Below are positions 16,099 to 25,056 of a stretch of DNA of 34,287 nt, in pieces. Under the pieces are notes generated by a model. It was not told where the DNA came from, did not search any database, and was given only the letters and a program-made list of their open reading frames with translations. The stretch's first letter is position 1. The number at the start of each line of letters is the position of its first letter. The stretch is from UBA1801 sp035353395 (GTDB lineage: Bacteria > Acidobacteriota > Holophagae > Holophagales > Holophagaceae): positions 1 through 34,287 of the forward strand of contig DAOPZL010000031.1 in NCBI GenBank assembly GCA_035353395.1. The letters run 5' to 3'. The position numbers were made by a program, and so were the translations under genes.

Positions 16099-16926
16099 AT
16101 GACCCTTCGAGACCGATCCCTCCGACTGGGCGTCCTCGGCACGGGCAACATCGCCTCGGCCGTGGTGGAAGGCTTCTGCACCTCGAGCCTGCCCTGCTCG
16201 ATCCTCGTCTCCCCCAGGAACGAGCTGAAGGGCAGGAGCCTGGAGAGCCGGTTCCCCCAGGTGCGCCGGGCCGAGGCCAACCAGGAGGTGCTGGACCGCA
16301 GCGAGGTGGTGCTGGTCGCCCTGCGGCCCGCCGTGGCGCCCGACATCCTGCGCGGCCTGGCCTTCCGCGAGGACCATGCGGTCCTGTCCGTCATCCCGGT
16401 CATCCCCAGGCAGGAATTCGCGAGCCTCGTGAAGCCGGCCGGCCGCGTGTTCAAGGTCCTGCCGCTGCCCTATGCGGCCCGGCACATGGGGCTGGTCCCC
16501 TTCTTTCCGGCTGACGCCGGGGTGGCGGCCATCCTCGCCCCCCTCGGGGAGCCGGTGCCCCTGCACGACGAGCGGGAACTGCACCTGCTCTGGGCCGTGA
16601 CGGGGCTGATCTCCCCCTTCTACGCCCAGATGGAAGCCGTCCAGGCCTGGTGCGCGGCCGGGGGCGCGGACGGGGAGACCGCGAGGCGATATACGGCCTC
16701 CATGTATGCCTGCCTGGCCAGCCTGGCCGAGCGCAAGGCCGGCGTCGGCTTCGACGCGCTCGCCCGGGAGGCGGCCACCCCGGGCGGCCTGAACGAGATG
16801 GCCCTGGAGATGATCGAGGCGGGCACGACCTTCCCCGACCTGCGCCGCGCGCTGGACGCGATCCTCGCGCGGTTCGGAGAGGGCCCCGTCCGTGGAGCGG
16901 GATCCCGCGGCGGGGTGGCCGGCTGA
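16099..16926 (+). CDS. Pyrroline-5-carboxylate reductase-like protein
   Basis: NAD(P)-dependent oxidoreductase of the ProC fold, 275 aa. The Rossmann motif is LGVLGTGNIASAVVEG (10-25). The strands VVLVALRPAVAPDIL and HAVLSVIPVIP correspond to the ProC segment that reads VKP and SI.AG in typical members. The C-terminal dimerisation helix region starts ATPGGLNEMALEMIEAG, in place of the usual SPGGTT...L. True ProC makes proline from pyrroline-5-carboxylate; several signature residues differ here, so a paralogue with another imine or keto substrate is possible. The ATG at 16099 follows GGGAGGAAG, which fixes the start. Confidence 0.75.
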   Translation: MTLRDRSLRLGVLGTGNIASAVVEGFCTSSLPCSILVSPRNELKGRSLESRFPQVRRAEANQEVLDRSEVVLVALRPAVAPDILRGLAFREDHAVLSVIPVIPRQEFASLVKPAGRVFKVLPLPYAARHMGLVPFFPADAGVAAILAPLGEPVPLHDERELHLLWAVTGLISPFYAQMEAVQAWCAAGGADGETARRYTASMYACLASLAERKAGVGFDALAREAATPGGLNEMALEMIEAGTTFPDLRRALDAILARFGEGPVRGAGSRGGVAG

Positions 16927-17031
16927 CTCCGGGAGGGGATCCTCGTTTCCTGCATTCCAAAATCCTCATGGTTTTCCCCTCCCGGGCCGTTTATAGGAGA
17001 GAAGGAGCTAGTCGGATCTCAGGGAGGCAAG

Positions 17032-18195
17032 GTGGAAGGAATCGTGACCGAGCTGCGGAAATTCCTCGCGCCCGAGTTCGTGTTCGGAGCCGATGCCCGA
17101 CGCCTGGTGGGGCGGTATGCCCGCAAACTGGGCGCCCACCGGGTGCTGCTGGCCTCGGATCCCGGCGTGGCAGCGGCGGGCTGGACCGGCGAGGCGGCGG
17201 ACCTGCTGGAAGCCGAGGGGCTCGCCGTCACCCCGTTCCTCGAGATCGCCCCCAATCCGCGCGACCACCAGGTCATGGCGGGCGCCGAGCGCTACAGGGA
17301 GAGCGGGAGCGACTTCATCGTGGCCGTGGGCGGCGGCAGCGCCATGGACTGCGCCAAGGGAATCGGGATCGTGGCCACCAACGGGGGACACATCCTGGAC
17401 TACGAGGGCGTGGACCGGGTTCCGGTGCCCATGCCGCCGCTGATCTGCATCCCCACGACTGGGGGCACTTCCGCGGACGTTTCCCAGTTCGCGATCATCA
17501 ACAACACGTCTGAACACGTGAAGATCGCGATCATCAGCAAGACCATGGTGCCGGACGTGGCCCTCATCGATCCCGGCACGCTCGTGACCATGGACCCCTA
17601 CCTCACGGCCTGCACGGGCATGGACGCCCTGGTCCACGCCATCGAGGCCTTCGTCTCCAACGCCCATTCGCCCATCACGGACATGCACGCCCTGGAGGCC
17701 ATCCGCCTGGTGGCCACCCACCTGGAGGCCTCGGTGGCGCATCCCGGCGACTACGAGCTGCGCAGCCAGATCATGCTCGCCAGCCTGCAGGCGGGGCTCG
17801 CCTTCTCCAACGCGAGCCTGGGCTGCGTCCACGCCATGGCCCACAGCCTGGGCGGCTACAAGGACCTTCCCCACGGCGAGTGCAACGCCCTGCTGCTGCC
17901 CCATGTGCTGGACTACAACTTCCCCGTGGCTCCGGAGCGGTTCCTGCGCATCGGGGCGGCCCTGGGCGGGGACTTCCGGGGGCTCGGGGAGCAGGAAAGC
18001 CGCGCCAGGCTCATCCGGATGGTGATCGACCTCCGGGCCGCGTGCGGCATCCAGGGAGGGCTCGGGGACCGGGGCGTGCGCGGCGACGATGTCGGCCGGC
18101 TGGCGGCCAAGGCCATCGAGGATCCCTGCAACGCCACGAATCCCCGCCCACCCTCCCTGGAGGACCTGAAGGCGATCTACTCGGAAGCCTTGTGA
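17032..18195 (+). CDS. ercA: ErcA-like iron-containing alcohol dehydrogenase (probable regulatory role)
   Basis: Group III (Fe-dependent) alcohol dehydrogenase of 387 aa. The NAD-binding GGGS is at 100-103. The four metal ligands expected from the FucO family are present: Asp198 and His202 in TGMDALVHAIE, His267, and His281 in LPHGECNA. The catalytic site therefore appears intact. The start is GTG at 17032 after AGGGAGG. The gene overlaps the downstream hybrid kinase by one base (TGATG). An Fe-ADH next to a PAS histidine kinase is the arrangement of ErcA proteins, which in pseudomonads are needed for ethanol-oxidation regulation rather than bulk catalysis. The regulatory reading is by analogy; an ordinary 1,3-propanediol or ethanol dehydrogenase remains possible. 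Confidence 0.85.
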   Translation: MEGIVTELRKFLAPEFVFGADARRLVGRYARKLGAHRVLLASDPGVAAAGWTGEAADLLEAEGLAVTPFLEIAPNPRDHQVMAGAERYRESGSDFIVAVGGGSAMDCAKGIGIVATNGGHILDYEGVDRVPVPMPPLICIPTTGGTSADVSQFAIINNTSEHVKIAIISKTMVPDVALIDPGTLVTMDPYLTACTGMDALVHAIEAFVSNAHSPITDMHALEAIRLVATHLEASVAHPGDYELRSQIMLASLQAGLAFSNASLGCVHAMAHSLGGYKDLPHGECNALLLPHVLDYNFPVAPERFLRIGAALGGDFRGLGEQESRARLIRMVIDLRAACGIQGGLGDRGVRGDDVGRLAAKAIEDPCNATNPRPPSLEDLKAIYSEAL

Positions 18196-19838
18196 TGAAC
18201 GCGTCCCGTGACTGGAACCAGATGCGGGAACGCATCATCGGGCTGGGCGAGGAGTCCTCCCGCAAGAGCTTCTATCCTGAACTCCGGCAGCAGCTGACCC
18301 AGCTCGAGCAGGCCCGCGAGAACCTCCGGACCTTGTTCAACGCCATCCCCGACGCGATCTTCATCACGGACCTGGACGGGAAGGTCCTGGAGGTCAACGA
18401 CGCCATGCTGGCGATGTTCGGCGTCACGCGGGAGGATTTCCGCAATTACGCCTCCGACTACTACGCCCCCCCGGAGGACGGGGCGGAAGCGCACGCGGAG
18501 CGCCTGAAGACCCACAAGGACAAGCTGAGGAAGGAAGGCCATCTGCTCCTGCAGTGGAAGGCCCGCAGGCCCCACGACGGCGGCACCTTCGAGGTGGAAG
18601 GCGCCCTGCGGATGGCCCGCTGGTACGACCAGGAGGTGGTCATCGCCGTGGTCCGGGACATCACCGAGCGCAAGCGCCTGGAGACCATGCTGAACCAGTC
18701 CCAGAAGCTCGAGGCGCTGGGGCAGCTGGCCGGCGGCATGGCCCACGACACCAACAACATGCTCGGCGTCATCATCGGCTACGCGGACCTGCTCGAGGAA
18801 CGCCTGGCTGGCGACGTCCAGGCCCTGGAGGACCTGGCCCAGGTGCGCAAGGCCGCCCTCCGTTCCAGCGAACTCATCCGGCAGCTGCTGGCCTTCGCGC
18901 GGAAGCAGGTCATCCAGCCCCGAACGGTGGACCTCAACGAGCTGGTGGAGGGGACGCAGAAGCTGCTCCGGCGGCTCATCGGCGAGCGGATCAGCCTCGT
19001 CTGGAAACCCACGGCGGCGCTCTGGAGCACATGGGTCGATCCCTCCCAGATCGACCAGATCCTTGCCAATCTTGCGGTGAACGCCCGGGATTCCATCGAA
19101 GGCAGCGGCACCATCACCCTCGAGACCATGAACGCGGCCGTGGACGAGACCTACTGTCTGGCCAATCCGGACGCGGCGCCCGGGGACTACGTCGTGCTGT
19201 CCGTGAGCGACACAGGACAGGGCATGTCGCCCGTGATCCAGGCCCGGATCTTCGAGCCCTTCTTCACCACCAAGGAGGCCGGACGAGGAACCGGCCTCGG
19301 ACTGGCCATGGTCTACGGCGTGCTGCGGCAGAACGGCGGCTTCGTCACGGTCTACAGCGTGCCGGGCGTGGGCACCTCCTTCCGCCTCTACTTCCCCCGC
19401 CGGCGGACGGCGGAAGCCGGCCCGGAGTCCCAGGCGGACATGGCGCCCCTGCCGGGGGGGCGGGAGACCCTCCTGCTCGTGGAGGACGAGGAGGCCCTGC
19501 TGGACCTGGAGAGGTCGGTCCTGGAGGCCGCCGGATACCGGGTCATCGCGGCCGCCAATCCGCGCCAGGCCCAGGCGGAGGTCCAGGCCGAACTGCAGGC
19601 CATCGATCTCCTGGTGACCGACCTGGTCATGCCCGACATGAACGGCTGGGAGCTCCACCGCTGGGTCGCGGGGACGCGTCCGGGGATCAAGTCCCTCTTC
19701 ATGTCCGGCTACCCCGCCGGCACGATCCCGTCCCCGGACCTGCCCGGGGCGGAATTCCTGCAGAAGCCCTTCAGCAGAGCGGACCTGCTCCGGAAGGTGC
19801 GGAAGGTCCTGGATGCCGGAACGAAGGCCGGGGCCTGA
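18195..19838 (+). CDS. PAS-domain hybrid sensor histidine kinase
   Basis: Soluble hybrid kinase of 547 aa without membrane segments. A short helical N-terminus (MRERIIGLGEESSRKSFYPE) leads to a PAS domain (about 41-160). The HisKA box follows with His184 in LAGGMAHDTNNML, then HATPase_c with NLAVNARDS (N box, 292-300), SDTGQGM and GRGTGLGLAMVYG (364-375). A receiver domain (about 424-541) carries phospho-acceptor Asp476 in LVTDLVMPDMNGW and Lys524. It starts one base inside the ErcA stop codon, so the two are translated together. The cytoplasmic PAS domain suggests an internal redox or metabolite signal, perhaps relayed by ErcA. No DNA-binding output is encoded next to it, so the regulator must be elsewhere. 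Confidence 0.93.
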   Translation: MNASRDWNQMRERIIGLGEESSRKSFYPELRQQLTQLEQARENLRTLFNAIPDAIFITDLDGKVLEVNDAMLAMFGVTREDFRNYASDYYAPPEDGAEAHAERLKTHKDKLRKEGHLLLQWKARRPHDGGTFEVEGALRMARWYDQEVVIAVVRDITERKRLETMLNQSQKLEALGQLAGGMAHDTNNMLGVIIGYADLLEERLAGDVQALEDLAQVRKAALRSSELIRQLLAFARKQVIQPRTVDLNELVEGTQKLLRRLIGERISLVWKPTAALWSTWVDPSQIDQILANLAVNARDSIEGSGTITLETMNAAVDETYCLANPDAAPGDYVVLSVSDTGQGMSPVIQARIFEPFFTTKEAGRGTGLGLAMVYGVLRQNGGFVTVYSVPGVGTSFRLYFPRRRTAEAGPESQADMAPLPGGRETLLLVEDEEALLDLERSVLEAAGYRVIAAANPRQAQAEVQAELQAIDLLVTDLVMPDMNGWELHRWVAGTRPGIKSLFMSGYPAGTIPSPDLPGAEFLQKPFSRADLLRKVRKVLDAGTKAGA

Positions 19839-19917
19839 ACCCGGAACCCGCATCCAGGATCACGAACGGCAAGACCGCGCGGACGGAAGGTCCCGGCCGC
19901 GATCGGCCCGTCTCGGC

Positions 19918-19947
19918 TTGTGAGGGTCGAGGGGAGAACGGTACAGT
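19918..19947 (+). promoter_or_regulatory. Candidate sigma70-type promoter for the aldo/keto reductase gene
   Basis: TTGTGA (19918-19923) and TACAGT (19942-19947) are spaced by 18 bp, each matching its consensus at four of six positions. It lies about 75 bp upstream of the start codon, in the 184-bp gap after the hybrid kinase. Confidence 0.45.
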
Positions 19948-20022
19948 AGTCCTGGCAGGGGAATCTCCATCTCCGTCGAAAGTCCGGCCGCATGGAGGTC
20001 CCCCCGTGGGAGGGACTTCGCC

Positions 20023-20991
20023 ATGGAACAGCGGACGCTGGGGACCCAGGGACTCAAGGTCGGCGCCATCGGTCTCGGCTGCATGACCATGTCCGACGAC
20101 TACGGGAGGCCCGAGGACCGGCACGAGGCGGAGTCCATCGCCACGATCCACCGCGCCCTGGAGCGCGGCGTGACCCTGCTGGACACGGCGGAGGCCTACG
20201 GGCCCTATACGAACGAGGAACTCCTCGGGAAGGCCCTCCGGGGACGGCGGGACCAGGCCGTCGTGGCCACCAAGTTCGGGCTGGCCAACGGCGTCGACGG
20301 CACCCCTGCCAACGCCAAGCGGGTGGCCGAGGCTTCCTTGAAACGCCTGGGGATCGAGACGATCGACCTCTACTACCTGCACCGGAAGGATCCCGCAGTC
20401 CCCATCGAGGACACGGTCGGCGCCATGAAGGAGCTGGTGGAGGCCGGGAAGGTGCGCTACCTCGGCCTTTCCGAAGTGGGGCCGGAGACCCTGCGCCGGG
20501 CCTGCCAGGTCCATCCCATCAGCGTCCTCCAGAGCGAGTATTCCCTGTGGGAGCGCGGGGTCGAGAAGGACATCCTGCCGGTCCTGCGGGAGCTGGGCAT
20601 CGGCTTCGTCCCCTTCAGCCCCCTCGGGCGGGGCTACCTGACCGGGGCCTTCAAGGACATCCAGGAACTTCCGGAAGGCGACTGGCGCAGCAACGTCCCG
20701 CGCTTCAACCAGGAGAACGCCGCCGCCAACGCCAGGATCGTCGAGTCCGTCAGGGCCGTGGCCGCGAGGCTCGGGGCCACCCCCGCCCAGGTGGCCCTGG
20801 CCTGGGTCCTGGCCCAGGGCGAGGACATCGTGCCCATTCCCGGGACGAAGCACCAGAAGTACCTCGACCAGAACGTGGACGCCCTGCAAGTGCGGCTGGG
20901 CGGAGAGGACCTGCGGGAGCTCGACGCCCTGGCGGCCCTGGTGGTGGGGGACCGCTACCTGCCCTGGATGATGAAGCTCGTGGAAAGATGA
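20023..20991 (+). CDS. Aldo/keto reductase
   Basis: NADPH-dependent carbonyl reductase of 322 aa with the TIM-barrel AKR fold. The catalytic tetrad is visible as Asp54, Tyr59 (DTAEAYG), Lys84 (TKFG) and His120 (YLHRKD). NADP-binding residues occur in PFSPLGRGYLTG and IPGTKH. The opening RTLGTQGLKVGAIGLGCM is typical of the AKR13/YhdN-like group acting on small aldehydes and ketones. The ATG at 20023 follows a GGGAGGG. Threonine aldolase follows after 18 bp with its own AAGGAG, so they form a pair; reduction of acetaldehyde produced by the aldolase is an inference. Confidence 0.95.
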   Translation: MEQRTLGTQGLKVGAIGLGCMTMSDDYGRPEDRHEAESIATIHRALERGVTLLDTAEAYGPYTNEELLGKALRGRRDQAVVATKFGLANGVDGTPANAKRVAEASLKRLGIETIDLYYLHRKDPAVPIEDTVGAMKELVEAGKVRYLGLSEVGPETLRRACQVHPISVLQSEYSLWERGVEKDILPVLRELGIGFVPFSPLGRGYLTGAFKDIQELPEGDWRSNVPRFNQENAAANARIVESVRAVAARLGATPAQVALAWVLAQGEDIVPIPGTKHQKYLDQNVDALQVRLGGEDLRELDALAALVVGDRYLPWMMKLVER

Positions 20992-21009
20992 ACCTCAAGG
21001 AGTCGACTC

Positions 21010-22044
21010 ATGGCTGACCACATCATCGACCTTCGCAGCGACACGGTGACGCGTCCGACGCCCGGCATGCTCGCGGCCATGACGGCCGCGCGGGTGGGGG
21101 ACGACGTGTGGGGCGACGATCCGACCGTGATCGAGCTGCAGACGACGGTCGCGGACCTGTCCGGGAAGGAGGCGGCCCTGTTCCTGCCCTCCGGCACCCA
21201 GAGCAACCTGGCGGCCTTGATGGCCCACTGCGAGCGCGGCGACGAATACATCGTGGGACAGATCGCCCACACCTACCGGTGCGAAGGGGGTGGCGCGGCG
21301 GTGCTCGGCTCCATCGTGCCGCAGCCCATCGAGAACGAGCCCGACGGGTCGCTCCCGATCGGGAAGATCGCGGCGGCCATCAAGCCCCACGGCCCAGGCC
21401 TGGGGACGCACTATGCCAGGACCCGGCTGCTCGCCCTGGAGAACACCTTCAACGGGCAGGTGGTTCCGGCGTCCTACATCCGCGAGGCCGCGGCCTTCGC
21501 CAGGGGGAAGGGGCTGGCCACCCACCTGGACGGCGCCCGGGTCTTCAACGCCGCCGTCGCCCAGGGCAGCTCCCTCGCCCAGGCCTGTGAGGACTTCGAT
21601 TCCGTCTCGATCTGCTTTTCCAAGGGGCTGGGGACCCCGGTCGGGTCCGTGCTGACGGGGTCGCGGGACCTCATCCAGCGGGCCCACCGGTGGCGGAAGG
21701 TGCTCGGCGGCGGCATGCGGCAGTCCGGATTCCTGGCGGCGGCTTGTCTTTACGCCCTCGAGCATCATGTCGAACGGCTCGCGGAGGACCACCTCAACGC
21801 GGAGCGCCTGGCCCAGGGACTGGCCGGCATCGAGGAAATCGAGGTGACCACCCAGGCGACCAACATGGTGTTCGTCCGGATTCCGGCCGACCACTGCGCC
21901 CTCCTGGAGGCCTACCTGTCGGAGCACGGCGTGCTGGCGGACGTGGAGCCCGAAGCCCGGTTCGTCACCCACCTGGACGTGGCGCCCGAGGACGTCGACG
22001 CCTTCGTGGAGGTCGTGAAGCGCTACTTCGCCTCCTGCGGCTAG
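21010..22044 (+). CDS. ltaE: Low-specificity L-threonine aldolase
   Basis: PLP-dependent enzyme of 344 aa that cleaves L-threonine or L-allo-threonine to glycine and acetaldehyde, usually a tetramer. Fold-type I features are clear: IDLRSDTVTRPTPGM (start of the domain), GDDVWGDDPTV, PSGTQSN (phosphate loop), His87, HLDGAR with Asp174 and Arg177, and the Schiff-base Lys205 in FSKGLGTPVGS. The ATG at 21010 is preceded by AAGGAG. Its stop codon overlaps that of the convergent dioxygenase gene in a shared CTAG (22041-22044). It belongs to the serine/glycine/threonine interconversion network. Confidence 0.95.
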   Translation: MADHIIDLRSDTVTRPTPGMLAAMTAARVGDDVWGDDPTVIELQTTVADLSGKEAALFLPSGTQSNLAALMAHCERGDEYIVGQIAHTYRCEGGGAAVLGSIVPQPIENEPDGSLPIGKIAAAIKPHGPGLGTHYARTRLLALENTFNGQVVPASYIREAAAFARGKGLATHLDGARVFNAAVAQGSSLAQACEDFDSVSICFSKGLGTPVGSVLTGSRDLIQRAHRWRKVLGGGMRQSGFLAAACLYALEHHVERLAEDHLNAERLAQGLAGIEEIEVTTQATNMVFVRIPADHCALLEAYLSEHGVLADVEPEARFVTHLDVAPEDVDAFVEVVKRYFASCG

Positions 22045-22838
22045 CGCGTCCAGGCCAGGGCCCGGAGGGACAGGTTCCCGTGCTGCCAGCCTTCGAAGAG
22101 GGTGGAAGGCGCGTCCGGGTCGGCCGCCCCAAGGGCGAAGTAGAGCGGATCGAGGTGTTCGGAGGTCGGGGCGGCCTGGTCATAGCCCGGCGCGTGGTCC
22201 GGGGCCCCCAGGAGCCGCGCTAGGTCCTTCCCCTCGATCCCGGTCATCATCCACGCCTCGAAGGCCGTGGCCCAGGGCTCGGGATCCGGTTCTCCGTCCC
22301 AGGCCAGGCGCCGCAGGTTGTGCACCAGCCCGCCGCTGGCCAGGATCAGCACCCCTTCCTCGCGCAGCGGCGCCAGGGCCCGCCCGGCCCGGACCAGCAG
22401 CTCCGGGGTCCTGGGGCGGGGCAACGAGAGCTGGACGACGGGAAGGCCTGCCTCGGGGAACAGGGCCCTCAGGGGCACCCAGGCGCCGTGGTCCAGGGGA
22501 CGTTTCATGTCCGGCCCGGCCGTCAGCCCTTCCGACTGGAGCAGATGGACGATCCTGGCCGCGAGGTCCGGATCTCCTGGGGCGTCGTAGGCTACCTGGT
22601 AGAGGGCCGGCGGGAAGCCCGAGAAGTCGTAGAGGAGCCCCGGGCGCGGGGAGGCGGTGGCCTGGAAGCCTCCGGGGGTCTCCCAGTGGGCGGAGGCCAC
22701 CACGACCGCCCGGACTCCGGGCTGGCGGGCCGCCCAGTCCTTCAGGGCCGCGTGCCACGGCCCGCTCTTCAGGGCCAGCATGGGGGAACCGTGGCCGACG
22801 AAGGCGACGGGCTGGAGGCTTGGCAAGGGCTGGGTCAT
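22041..22838 (-). CDS. ygiD: 4,5-DOPA dioxygenase-like extradiol dioxygenase (LigB superfamily)
   Basis: Member of the class III extradiol ring-cleavage dioxygenase family, 265 aa. Putative metal ligands are His16 (VGHGSPM), His51 (ASAHWE) and His228 (SEHLDP). Second-shell His117 (LDHGAWVPL) and His173 (GLVHNLR) are also present. The spacing matches bacterial YgiD/plant DODA proteins, which bind zinc or iron and can open catecholic rings. The ATG at 22838 follows GGAGG. It lies 59 bp downstream of the penicillin-binding protein gene on the same strand and may be cotranscribed. The in vivo substrate of bacterial members is unsettled. Confidence 0.92.
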   Translation of the reverse strand: MTQPLPSLQPVAFVGHGSPMLALKSGPWHAALKDWAARQPGVRAVVVASAHWETPGGFQATASPRPGLLYDFSGFPPALYQVAYDAPGDPDLAARIVHLLQSEGLTAGPDMKRPLDHGAWVPLRALFPEAGLPVVQLSLPRPRTPELLVRAGRALAPLREEGVLILASGGLVHNLRRLAWDGEPDPEPWATAFEAWMMTGIEGKDLARLLGAPDHAPGYDQAAPTSEHLDPLYFALGAADPDAPSTLFEGWQHGNLSLRALAWTR

Positions 22839-22897
22839 GGTCGGTCCGCTCCTCCCTCCTTCAGATGCGGGGAGGGCGCCCGCCATGCCACCGCCGG

Positions 22898-24970
22898 CTA
22901 CAGGGCCGGCTGGGGAACGGCGGGAGATCCGGCCCCGGGCTGCGCGGGAGCTCCGGGCTGGGCGGCGGGCGGGGTGCTGGGCTGGCCCTCGGCGGGCTGG
23001 TCGACGGGCGGTTCCTCGGGCACGGGCGGCGCCAGGGGGGCGCCCTCGTGCCGGGTGCAGTATTCGGTCGGCTGGGTTCCCCGGATGTAGTATTCCTCGC
23101 GTACCTTCGGGCACCCGTCGGTGGCCAGGCTGCCGGTGGCGGGATCGATGGTGACGGACACGACCGAGGCGGGCTCCGGAAAGTCCTCGACGGGCCTGGA
23201 GGCCACCGCCTTGTACATGAACCGCTCCCAGATCGGCGCCGCCACGGCTCCTCCCGTGAAGCCCCCGCCGCCGGGCTTGGGCCTGTCGTAGCCCACCCAG
23301 ACGCCCGTGATCACCTGGGGCGTGTAGCCCACGAACCAGGCATCCGCCCAGTTGTCGGTGGTGCCGGTCTTCCCGGCCGAGGGATGCCCCTGGCTGAACC
23401 GCCTGAGGCCCTTGGCCGTGCCGTAGACCAGGACGTCCTTCATCATCTGGGTCGTGACGTAGGCCGCACCGGCGGAGATCACCGGGTAGATCACCGGGGG
23501 ATTCTCCCTCCAGGAGCGGTGCCGGCGGTCGTAGACCTTGAGGATGGTCCTCGCCTCGACCCGCAGTCCGCCGGTGGCGAAGGGGGTGTAGGCCTGGACT
23601 AGGTCGTTCAGGGTGACCTCCTCCGTCCCCAGGGCCAGGGAAAGCCCGTTCTGGGCGTGCATCGGGAGGCCCATCCTCGCGGAGAAGTCGGTGAAATTGG
23701 GAACTCCGAGCGACTCCAGCAGCTTCACGGTGATGATGTTGTTGGAATAGGCCAGGGCCTGCCGGAGGGACTGGTAGCCGTACTGCTCCCGACCGTAGTT
23801 CATGGGCTTCCAGACGCTGCCGTTCCCCCGGTCGTACGACGCGGGCGCATCGTTCCAGATGCTGCTGGCCGTCATGCCCCGCTCCAGGGCCAGGGCGTAG
23901 ATGAAGGGCTTGACCGCCGATCCGGGCTGGCGCTTCGACGCGAAGACCCGGTTGAGGGAATTGGCGTTGCCGTTCACGTCTCCCACGGCCGCCAGGACGT
24001 TCCCCGTGCCGGTCTCCATGCAGATCAGGGAGCCCTGCAGGTCCGGGGAGCGTCGCTTGACGCCGTCCTTGAGGATCAGCTCGGCCTGTTTCTGCAGGTT
24101 GAGATCCAGGGCCGCGGTCACGTCCAGGCCGCCCTGCTCGACGGCATCCGCTCCGTAGCGTTCGACCAGCTTGGCGCGGATGTGGGCCATGTACTGGGGC
24201 GCCTGCCCGAGGTCCCGGATGGTCGAGGGCTTCTTCAGGATCGCCTGCCGCTGGCGGGTCGTGATGAGGTTGAGTTCCGTCAGGCGCTTCAGGACCACGT
24301 CCCGCCTCATGGCGACGTCCTCCGGCCTGCCCAGGGGATTGTACTTGCCCGGATTCTTCGGCACGCCCGCCAGGAGGACGCACTCGCTCTCGTTGAGTTC
24401 GTCGGGCCGCTTGTCGAAGTAGAGGCGCGCGGCCTGGGCGATGCCCTGGGCCCCGTGCCCGTAGTAGATCTCGTTGAAGTACATCTCCAGGATCTGCCGC
24501 TTGGTGTACTTCTTCTCGAACTCCATGGCCATGCGCGCTTCCTTGAGCTTCCGGTCGATGGAGCGTTCCGAGGAGAGGTACTTGTTCTTGATGAGCTGCT
24601 GGGTGATGGTGGAGCCCCCCTCGACCAGCGCCCCCTTGGCCACGTCCTTCACCAGGGCCCGGGCGATGCCCCGGAGGTCGATCCCGCCGTGCTCGTAGAA
24701 TCGGGCGTCTTCCACGGCGACCACGGCCTGCTGCAGGAACGACGGGATGTGGTCGATGGCGACCCAGTAGCGCTTCTGGGGGAGGATCCGGCCGACGTAC
24801 TTGCCCTGGCGGTCCAGGACGGTGATCGAGCCGACGTCCGAGGGCAGTGGGGGATAGGATGCGAAATCGTTCTGGGCCTGGATGGCCAGGCCGGCGCCCA
24901 GGGTGAGCGCCAGGAGCGCGGACCTGCCTGATTTCCTCAAGAATGAGCGGATCGAGCGGCTCAAGGACAC
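22898..24970 (-). CDS. Class A penicillin-binding protein (PBP1-type transglycosylase/transpeptidase)
   Basis: Bifunctional peptidoglycan synthase, 690 aa. An N-terminal membrane anchor (about 17-33) precedes the GT51 domain: catalytic Glu87 in VEDARFY, then EGGSTITQQLIKN and the KRQILEMYFNEIYYG block. The transpeptidase domain has the nucleophile Ser351 in GSAVKP, SNN (409-411) and KTG (534-536). A Pro/Gln/Ala-rich tail (about 640-690) may be flexible in the periplasm. I place the start at GTG 24970, which follows AAGGAG by five bases (24981-24976); a GTG eight codons earlier lacks a ribosome site. It is divergent from the YgjP-like gene. There is no OB domain insertion as in long PBP1A, so it is a compact member. 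Confidence 0.95.
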   Translation of the reverse strand: MSLSRSIRSFLRKSGRSALLALTLGAGLAIQAQNDFASYPPLPSDVGSITVLDRQGKYVGRILPQKRYWVAIDHIPSFLQQAVVAVEDARFYEHGGIDLRGIARALVKDVAKGALVEGGSTITQQLIKNKYLSSERSIDRKLKEARMAMEFEKKYTKRQILEMYFNEIYYGHGAQGIAQAARLYFDKRPDELNESECVLLAGVPKNPGKYNPLGRPEDVAMRRDVVLKRLTELNLITTRQRQAILKKPSTIRDLGQAPQYMAHIRAKLVERYGADAVEQGGLDVTAALDLNLQKQAELILKDGVKRRSPDLQGSLICMETGTGNVLAAVGDVNGNANSLNRVFASKRQPGSAVKPFIYALALERGMTASSIWNDAPASYDRGNGSVWKPMNYGREQYGYQSLRQALAYSNNIITVKLLESLGVPNFTDFSARMGLPMHAQNGLSLALGTEEVTLNDLVQAYTPFATGGLRVEARTILKVYDRRHRSWRENPPVIYPVISAGAAYVTTQMMKDVLVYGTAKGLRRFSQGHPSAGKTGTTDNWADAWFVGYTPQVITGVWVGYDRPKPGGGGFTGGAVAAPIWERFMYKAVASRPVEDFPEPASVVSVTIDPATGSLATDGCPKVREEYYIRGTQPTEYCTRHEGAPLAPPVPEEPPVDQPAEGQPSTPPAAQPGAPAQPGAGSPAVPQPAL

Positions 24971-25056
24971 ATCGGCTCCTTCACGGGATGGCACAGCGGA
25001 CAGGGTGCATCCTCCCTTCCACTCTACCCGCTCCCCGCCTTCCCCACGCGGGGGTC

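Noticed and set aside
16967..16996. Promoter for ercA around TTTATA
   Set aside because: The -10-like TTTATA has no acceptable -35 or sigma54 -24/-12 partner at the correct distance, so I left it unassigned.
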